Shown: in pieces, positions 52,701 through 61,700 of the stretch | How positions within the stretch are numbered: position 1 is the stretch's first letter | Layout of the letters: each line of letters opens with the position of its first letter | NCBI RefSeq assembly: GCF_947179515.1 | Contig: NC_067492.1 | Coordinates: 12,449,847 to 12,513,846, forward strand | Length of the DNA stretch: 64,000 nt | From: Apodemus sylvaticus | Lineage: Eukaryota; Chordata; Mammalia; Rodentia; Muridae | Reading direction: 5' to 3' | Made by a program: the position numbers and the translations under genes | The notes under the pieces: model-generated | The model's database searches: none | What the model was told of the DNA's origin: nothing | What the model saw: the letters and a program-made list of their open reading frames with translations, nothing else

Positions 52701-55700
52701 GGTCTGATGGCTTCACAGGCTCAGATATTTGAATCCTTGGTCCCCAGGAGACTGGTGCTGCTGTTTGGTTAAGTTTAGGAGGTGCAGTGTAGTTGGTGAA
52801 AGTATGCACTGGGGAGGGATGGCCTTTGAGGTTTCAAAGCCACATGCTTTTCCTAGTTTGCTTCCTGCTTGTAGTTTAAGACATGAGCATTCAGCGTTTG
52901 GTACCGCCATTATACCTGCTGCTGTGCTCCCAGCCATGGGGTCCTCACTTCTCTGGAACTGTAAGCCTCTTCCTTCTATAAGCTGCCTCAGGCATGGTGG
53001 TTTTATTTATTTTTTATTTTATGTGTATGGGTATTTATGTGCATGTATGTCTATGTACAACATGTGTGCAGTTCCTACAGAGGCCAGGAGAGAGGGTGGG
53101 AGCTCTTGGAACTGTAGCTACAGACATTTGTAAGTTTTGCTACGTGGGTGCTGGGAACTGAATGTAGCTCCTCTGAAGAGCAAGCAGTACCCTTAACCAC
53201 GGAGCCTTCTCTCCAGCCTGGTCCTGAGCAAGCAATGCCCTTGACCACACGTCTCTCTAGCCTGGTCATGGTGTTTTATCATGGTAATAGCAAAGTAATT
53301 AGCACACACACACCCTGGGAAAAGTATAGTTAGTGACATACCTGTTTAACCAGAGAAAACTGAGAAAATGGTCTGTCAGGGCCTCGAGGACATCCTTTGA
53401 TGGGACAACAGTAGAATTTCGGTACAGTTTTCAAATCTTTTCTTATTGTTGGATTGACTATGCCATCCTACAAAAGTAAAATCCAACAGTTACCTTTTTT
53501 TCCCTTTTAAGGTTGGCTCTCTCTATGTAGACCAAGCTGGTCTCAGAATCAAACATTAGCCTGGAAGTAAAGGTGTCTGCAGCACACACAGCAACTGTCG
53601 TACAAAGTCCATCACCTCAGGCTGCTGGCAGACATGCCCTCCCAGCCCCCACACCAGGCAGTGCTAGTTCCTGGGTGTCATCCTCACCCACACTCAGTCT
53701 CAGCCCGAGAAGACTCCTGTAAGAAGGATGTGGGCCCCGTTAGTAGCACTGCAGCTGTCCATTTCTTACTGTGTGTATGAGCCTGCACACACATGCATGA
53801 TATGTAACTGTATAAAGGTTAGAGGTCAACACCAGGCCTAAATCATTCTCCATTTTATTTTTACTTTTAAGAAGTAAAATGATTTATTTAATATTTGTGT
53901 GCATGTGCTACAGAACACATGTAGAAGTTAAAGGACAATTTATCAAAGTCCCTTGCTCTGCCATGTGTGTTCAGGGACTGCCCTTAGGGCATTAGGCTGG
54001 GCAGCTAGCACCTTGACCTGGTGGGCTGTCTCACTGGCCCTCCATCCTGTTTTTGGGAGACTCGGCCCCTTACTATGATGGCTACTCTTGGTTGTCAACT
54101 TGGCTATGCCTGGAATGAGCTGCAATCCAAAACTGGAGGGCACACCTGTGAGAGAGCTTTTGCTTGGTTTGAAATGGGTGTATCCATTCCCAGTCTGGAC
54201 ATGTGAGGTAGGAAGACACACCTTCAATGTGGGCCTCACCTTCTGCTCTGTGCCTGCTTGCCCTCCCCTTGCTAGTGCACCATCCCTTCCCCAGCACCCC
54301 TGTTTGTCCTCCCCTTGCTAGCACAGTACCCCTTCCCAGCATCCCTGCTTGCCCTCCCTGTGCTAGCGCACCATCCCTTCCCCGGCACCCCTGCTTGCCC
54401 TCCCTGTGCTAGTGCACCATCCCTTCCCAGCACCCCTGCTTGCCCTCCCCTTGCTAGCGCAGCATCCCTTCCCAGCACCCCTGCTTGCCCTCCCCTTGCT
54501 AATGCACCATCCCTTCCCAGCACCCCTGCTTACCCTCCCCATGCTAGCGCAGCATCCCTTCCCAGCACCCCTGCTTGCCCTCCCCTTGCTAGTGCACCAT
54601 CCCTTCCCAGCACCCCTGCTTACCCTCCCCATGCTAGCGCAGCATCCCTTCCCAGCACCCCTGCTTGCCCTCCCCTTGCTAATGCACCATCCCTTCCCAG
54701 CACCCCCGCTTACCCTCTCCATGCTAGCGCAGCATCCCTTCCCAGCACCCCTGCTTGCCCTCCCCTTGCTAGTGCACCATCCCTTCCCAGCACCCCCGCT
54801 TACCCTCCCCATGCTAGCGCAGCATCCCTTCCCAGCACCCCTGCTTGCCCTCCCCTTGCTAATGCACCATCCCTTCCCAGCATCCCTGCTTACCCTCCCC
54901 ATGCTAGCGCAGCATCCCTTCCCAGCACCCCTGCTTGCCGTCCCCTTGCTAATGCACCATCCCTTCCCAGCACCCCTGCTTACCCTCCCCTTGCTAATGC
55001 ACCATCCCTTCCCAGCACCCCTGCTTGCCCTCCCCTTGCTAATGCACCATCCCTTCCCAGCACCCCTGCTTGTCCTCCCCGTGCTAGCGCAGCATCCCTT
55101 CCCTGGCACCCCTGCTTGCCCTCCCTGTGCTAGTGCACCATCCTTGCCACCCCCCCCATCCCCCCACCCCCCGGTGCTAGCGCAGCACCCCTTCCCAGCA
55201 CCCCTGCTTACCCTCCCCTTGCTAATGCACCATCCCTTCCCAGCACCCCTGCTTGCCCTCCCCTTGCTAATGCACCATCCCTTCCCAGCACCCCTGCTTG
55301 CCCTCCCCTTGCTAATGCACCATCCCTTCCCAGCACCCCTGCTTGCCCTCCCCGTGCTAGCGCAGCACCCCTTCCCGGCATCCCGGCCTACTTCTTTGGG
55401 ACTCCAGCACATACTGAAGACCAGCTGAGACCTTCCGCCTTGTGATGCTTGAACTTGGTGTTCACAGCCAGTCATTGTCAGATTAGCTAGACTGCAGCCT
55501 GTAAGTCCTTCCTATGGATCCCCTGTACATGCAGAGAGATGCATTCTGCAAGCCCAGCTCCTGGAGAACCCTGACTGATACACTCACTGAGTATGGTACT
55601 CTTCTCCTCCGCTGGGCTGGTGGCTACGTTCCCAGGCAGCACTAATGTAGGCGTGGTCGCCACACTTGGGTCTTCATGTCTGCATCATGTGCACTTTATA

Positions 55701-58700
55701 GCTGGAGCCGCCTCCCCACCACCCTGTACTGAGGACTGAACCTAGGGCGTCACACACGCTATCAAGTGCTCTAGCACTGAGCCGTGTCCCCAGCTGGGAC
55801 TTGGATCTGATTATCATTCTATCACCTAAAGTAGCTTTAATATAGTCTGAATGTAGGCTCTGGCTGCTGGCCGTGTAATGAGCAATACAAGGCCCTACGC
55901 ACTTCCTATTAAGCCTTGTTGTTTTATTTTATGTAATGTGGGCATTTTGTGTGGCTGGTGCCCACTGAGGCCAAAAGAGGGCATCCGATCCTCTGGGACT
56001 GGAGTTACAGATTACAGATGGCTGTGAGCTGCTAGTACTAACCACACAGCCTCCTCCCCAGTTCTGATAAGTTTTTGTAACTAAGTGTAACTCAATTTTT
56101 CTTAACCCAGTATTTACCATGTCCAGTTCCTCCTCCCAAGTTTCCCTTTACAAGGCCTCACTCAGTAGGCTAGGCTGGCCTTGAACTTCTCCATCTGACC
56201 CAGACTCAGAAGTACCCGGAATGTTAGTGTTACCATGTCCAGCTTGTAGAATGTTTTCTCTATTTATGTGTTTAATTCTGGGCCAGTGTTACCCAGGGAC
56301 AGAGTCCAATTCCCAGAACCAATGATAGAAGGCATGACCATTTCTTAAAAGTTGTCCTTGGACAACCATGAGTGAGCCAAATAATAATAATAACAATAAT
56401 AATAACAATAATAATAATAAAAAAAATATAGGGCTGGAGAGATGGCTCAGTGGTTAAAAGCACTGACTGCTCTTTCTGAAGGTCCTAAGTTCAAATCCCA
56501 GCAACCACATGGTGGCTCACACCATCCGTAACAAGATCTGATGCCCTCTTCTGGAGTGTCTGAAGACAGCTACAGTGTACTTACATATAATAAATAAATA
56601 AATCTTCAAAAAAATAACAACAACAATAATAACCACAAGTGAGCCAGCCCCTAACAACAACATCAACAATAATAATAAATATAAAGCATTTTTAAGAGAC
56701 ATGGCTTTTCATATGTTGCTCGGGATGGTTCTGAGGCTCAAGTTAGCCTCCTCCCTCAGTCTCTGGACATATACACACCCCACCACACCAGGCTATAAGT
56801 GGCATCAACTGGGAGTTTTAAGGAAATTGAAGTGCATGTGTATGTCCTATGTGTGGAGGTTAGAGAAAGCCTTGGGTAACACTCTCAGGAACGAGTTTCT
56901 CTCACTGGCCTGGAATTTTCGAGCTCTGGCATTACTAGCACATGCTACCTTACCACACCAGGCATTTTTACTTGGGTTCTGTGGCGGATCAAATTCAGGT
57001 CCTCTGTGTAGGCACCCGCACCTCACACTCCTGGTGGCCTCAGACCTGCTTCTTGTCTGCCCCCTCCCAGCACGCTGTAGAGGAGGGGTGGGCCGTGGCC
57101 GGCTTGTCTCCGGGTCAGCAGAGAGAGAAGTGAGTGGCAGGTTCAGGCGGCAGCTGTTACAGAGCGCCTAGAAATCCCAGTCCTCTGGCGTCCCGCTAAG
57201 AGGCACAGGACCCCGGGCGCACCCAGTGAGAGATGCTACCAACCGGCCGGCCCAAGTCTCCCCAGGCTCGTAGAGGTACAGGTGGCCCTGCTGACTGCCC
57301 ACTCGCTGAGAGGGAAGGAAGCCTTGTTTTGTCCAAACTCCATCACCTGACTCTTCATTTTAGATGAAGTCATTCCTGAGGTTTCAGTGCTGGTCCACTT
57401 GTCAGGACCATGGCACAGCTCTGGCAGTGACCTTCCTGATGCTGCGACCCTTTCATGTGGTTGGGGTCACCTCACGTTGTGGTGACCCCAACCACAAAAT
57501 TATTTTGTTGCTACTCCATAACTATAATTTTGCTACCATCATGAATGATAATATAAATATCTGATATGCAGGATATCTGGTATGTGACCCCTGTGAAAGG
57601 GTTGTTTGATTCCCCCAACAGGGTCTGGGCCCACAAGTTGAGAACTGTTAGTCTAGAAACTCATACTCACTTCATATTTAAGTGGCCTCCCAAAGAAGTC
57701 TCCCTTCTCTTGTTCCCAGTAAAAGTCTTGAATCGCTGTTTAACCAAAGTATGTGATTCCAGCTCCTGATCCCTCCAACGTGCCACTTAAAAAAATTATT
57801 TGATTCTTATTTATGAGTGTGTGTGTGTATCACACTGTCACACATGCAGTGCCCACAGAGGCCAGAGGAGAGCCTCAGGTCCCCTGGAGCTGGAGTTACA
57901 GGGCTGCGAATGAACCGATGTGGGAACTAGTACCCAAACTCAGGTTCTCTGCAGGAGCAGAAAGCACTCTTCGTCACCGAGCCACCTCCCCAGCTTCAAC
58001 CTTCATCTTCTTTTTATTGTCACTGTTTTGTGGGGCTGACTGAGCCATCTCCACAGCCATGTACACTTTTGATTTTTGCCAAAAGACTTAACATCAATAA
58101 ACAGTTCCCTCAGTTCCCCCGTGAAGGTCTTGGTCCTCAACCTTCCTGATGCTGTGACCTTTTATACAGTTCCTTATGTTCTGGGCTCTATCCATAAAAT
58201 GATTTTGTTGGTACTTCATAACTCTAATTTTGCTACCGTTATGAACTATAATGTAAATATCACTATGCCCCTCCCCCCACCAACCCCCTCCCCCACCAAA
58301 GGGGTCATGACCCACAGGTAGAGGACCATTGGTCTAACTGACCACAGTTTTTGTTGAACACTGGCACTTATGACAACTAACACTGTCATCACCAGCCTCA
58401 TCTCATTTACTAATTTATCATCTGTTTTATTTGTTTGTTTGTTTGTTTTTGAGACAAGGTTTCTCTGTGTAACCCTGGCTGTCCTGGAACTCACTCTGTA
58501 GACCAGGCTGGCCTCAAACTCAGAAATCGGCCTGCCTCTGCATTCCCAAGTGTTGGGATTAAAGGTGTGCGCCACCACCCGGCTTATCATCTGTTTTAAT
58601 GGAAAACATTTGAACCAACTTATACGTTCGCCATCGGGTATGACCAGTGAGAGGAAACGCACAGGCGTGTGTTCAATTGAAAGGTGCTTTCCAGCTCCTG

Positions 58701-61700
58701 AATTCATGTGTCCATGAATGTGTTCCTTCTGCTGATTCACACTAAGGAGCTGTCGCCTTCATCAGGTCCCAAGCTGTTAAATGTGCCCAAAAATTGAATT
58801 GGCATCCTGCGTATTTTGCCATATATATATTTATTTATTTATTTATCCTGGGGCTGGAGAGCTGGCTCAGAGGTTACAAACACTGGCTCCTTTTCCAGAG
58901 GTGCCCTCTTCCTGTACATAAGTACACGTGAGGTCAGCACACTGTATATATAATAAATAAATCTTAAAAAAATAAACATTTTTTCTGAAGTACTGTGTGT
59001 GCATGCATGAGTTTTTGCATACCACAGACATGTAGGAGCCTGTGGAGGCCAGAAGGGTGTCAGATCATCTGGAACGTGTGTTGCATGTGGTTGGGAGCAT
59101 CTATGTGGGTGCTGGGGACCAAAGTGGCCCACTGTTAAAGCTGTACTCACTCTTAAATCATTGAGGTATTTTTTTAAATTAATATTTTAAAATTAATTTT
59201 AAAACATTAATTTTTTGCCCCAGATGAATATATATATTTATAGATATATAAAAATAAAAATAAAGGTTTATTTATTTTATGTGAGTACACTGTTGCTGTT
59301 TTTAGACACACCAGAAGAGGGCATCAGATCCCATTACAGATGGTGGTGAGCCACCATGTGGTTGCTGGGAATTGAACTCAGGACCTCTGGAAGAGCAGAT
59401 GGTGCTTTTAACTGCTCAGCCATCTTTCCAGCCCAGATGAATATTTTTACAATGCCCCACGCCATTGCCTTGTACGGGCCATTGCAGCAGCTTCCTGATG
59501 CCACCCATGGCCACACTTCACTGGCCCGAGGCACTCGAGTGCCCAGCCTTTCTTGCATTATTTTTATACCTAATGGAGCTCAGACTGAAATGTCCTTTAC
59601 AAAGTGTTTGGAACCAGAACTGATTCTGAGATTCAAATATTTGTACAGACTTTACCGTCTCAGTATTCCTAGATGGAAAACCCCCAAACACTCCTAAATC
59701 TGAAAGGTTTTTGAGCTTCAGACTGGTGGTCAAAGAGTTGTGGATTTGGAGCATTTCGGGTGCCCTGCCTGTACCCTTAACTACCAGCCTTTCACTGGTG
59801 TTACCAATTGGCTCTGAGGATTGTGAACCCAGGAAATATTCAATGTAAGCTTGCAGTTTACGTGGATGCTAAGCCCCTGTGCCCCGGCAGCCACCCACCG
59901 CCCCACACTTCCCTCCTTCTGAGGACCAACTTTTATATCATAGGTGCTCACAGGGCTTTGGGGTTTCTTTCTACTGTTCTGAGACAGTGAGTTCAAAGGT
60001 CAGCTGGGGAGGGGAGACAACTATACACCATACAACAGGAGTCACGGCAGGCAGGAGAGCTGCATTTCCCTGGCTGTCCTTTGCAGAGTCAAGGACAAGT
60101 GCCAGTCGGGGACACCGTGCTGTGTCTGGATGGAATGAGGGTCTGAACTCCATCACCTTTTTGCTCGTAGTCTACTCCCAGCCAAACGCCCCTCGTTCAG
60201 ATGGAAATGTGGGGACATTTTATTAAAATGATATTATGAGTTACAGGTATTAAAAATAATATATCTAAATAACAATATTTAAATGTTTTAAGAATCTACA
60301 AAAGAGAAGAGGGTCCCAAAACAAGATGGTGGGGACCAAGGCTGTCACTCAGTGAGAATCACTTGGTAGCAGGAGTGAGTCCCCAGGTTTCATCTTTAGT
60401 ACCACACAACAAAGCCTCCAAAAACCAAGACAGGAAAAAAGACACAGATAAAAGGAGGGGGGCCTGGGGAGAAGGCTCCAAGGTTAAGAGCGGGTGCTGC
60501 TCGTGCTGAGGTCGGTTTCTAGCACCCATGTGGCAGCTGGAAGCTCACAGCTACCAGGAACTCCAGCTCCAGGGGACCCAGTGCTGGCTTCTGGCCTCTG
60601 TAAGCATCCATACTTTAGACATGCACACATGCACACAAATGAGAAAAGAAGGATACTTTAAAGAGCTGAAAAGGAGGGCGAAGGGTGTGTGGCTGAAGAC
60701 CCGAGTCAAGAAGACCATAAAGATGGAGGCAGAAGCTGCCTAGCACCTCACCGCCTTGCGGAAAGCGCCCAAGGAGCCTACTCTAAATGGAAGGTCAGTA
60801 ATCGTCACAAGACATTCTGTGGAGCAGCTTGCTGCCACCTTTCTAACTCACTTAACCATATCCCTGGCTGGAGCAGAACCCTGGGTCACCAGGCTGCCCT
60901 TTAAGAAGCCGAATGCCACCTGAGAACAGGCTCTGGGAGTGCCCACCTGCACCCTTCCCTGCTTTCAAATCAAATGCGTCTCCAGCAGCCGGGCGGAGCA
61001 TACCTCCTCCCACTCCTCCTCTGGATCATTTTAGCTCTCTCTCCACTGCATCACGGCTCCTTCTCTGCTGAGCCCACTGCAGGCACGGCTGGCTGGTGAC
61101 ATGTCCACACTTCCTTTCAGGGTGAGGAATATAGACATTTATTTCAAGAACCTGCATCAAACCAAGGGCGGCTTGCAATTCCTCAGCCTTATCTGCCATC
61201 CTTCAGAAGGGCTTGGGTATTAGGCTGCGGGGTAGATTAGAATATAATAACCATACAACAACAGGTAGGCGAGAGAAAAATTATCACGGCCAGGAAATTA
61301 GAAAAACAAGGAACGCAATTAGAATCACTCAAGTAGCTGTAGGCCAGACAACGAGAATTTCCATTGAGTTGAAGAAACTCAGCCAGTGTGAGGCTGGAGA
61401 GATCAGGGAGCTCAATCACGCTCCCCCAAACACAGGGCCTTCTTTCTGGGGACTGTATGTCCTCATGACACTCTTTTCTTTCCTAATAATATTTTGAGAA
61501 TAACACACATCAAGAATGGAACTGAGGAGCCTCTGCGCAGTTGCCAGCTTGAGGGCACCGTTTGCTACCACAAAGGTATGGCTATGTCACACAGGCCTCT
61601 TCCTTCATAGGAAAAAACCGACTCCCTTTCCATCCGACAGAAGACGCCTAGGAACTGTGGGGCCCTGGAGGTTAAGGAGGCAAAGGTTACAAGGAAGTGA

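Noticed and set aside
54315..55475. Long open frames on both strands (272, 340 and 370 codons)
   Set aside because: They are a by-product of the 45-bp tandem repeat, whose length is divisible by three. The peptides are monotonous repeats with no family match, and the region is inside an Atmin intron.
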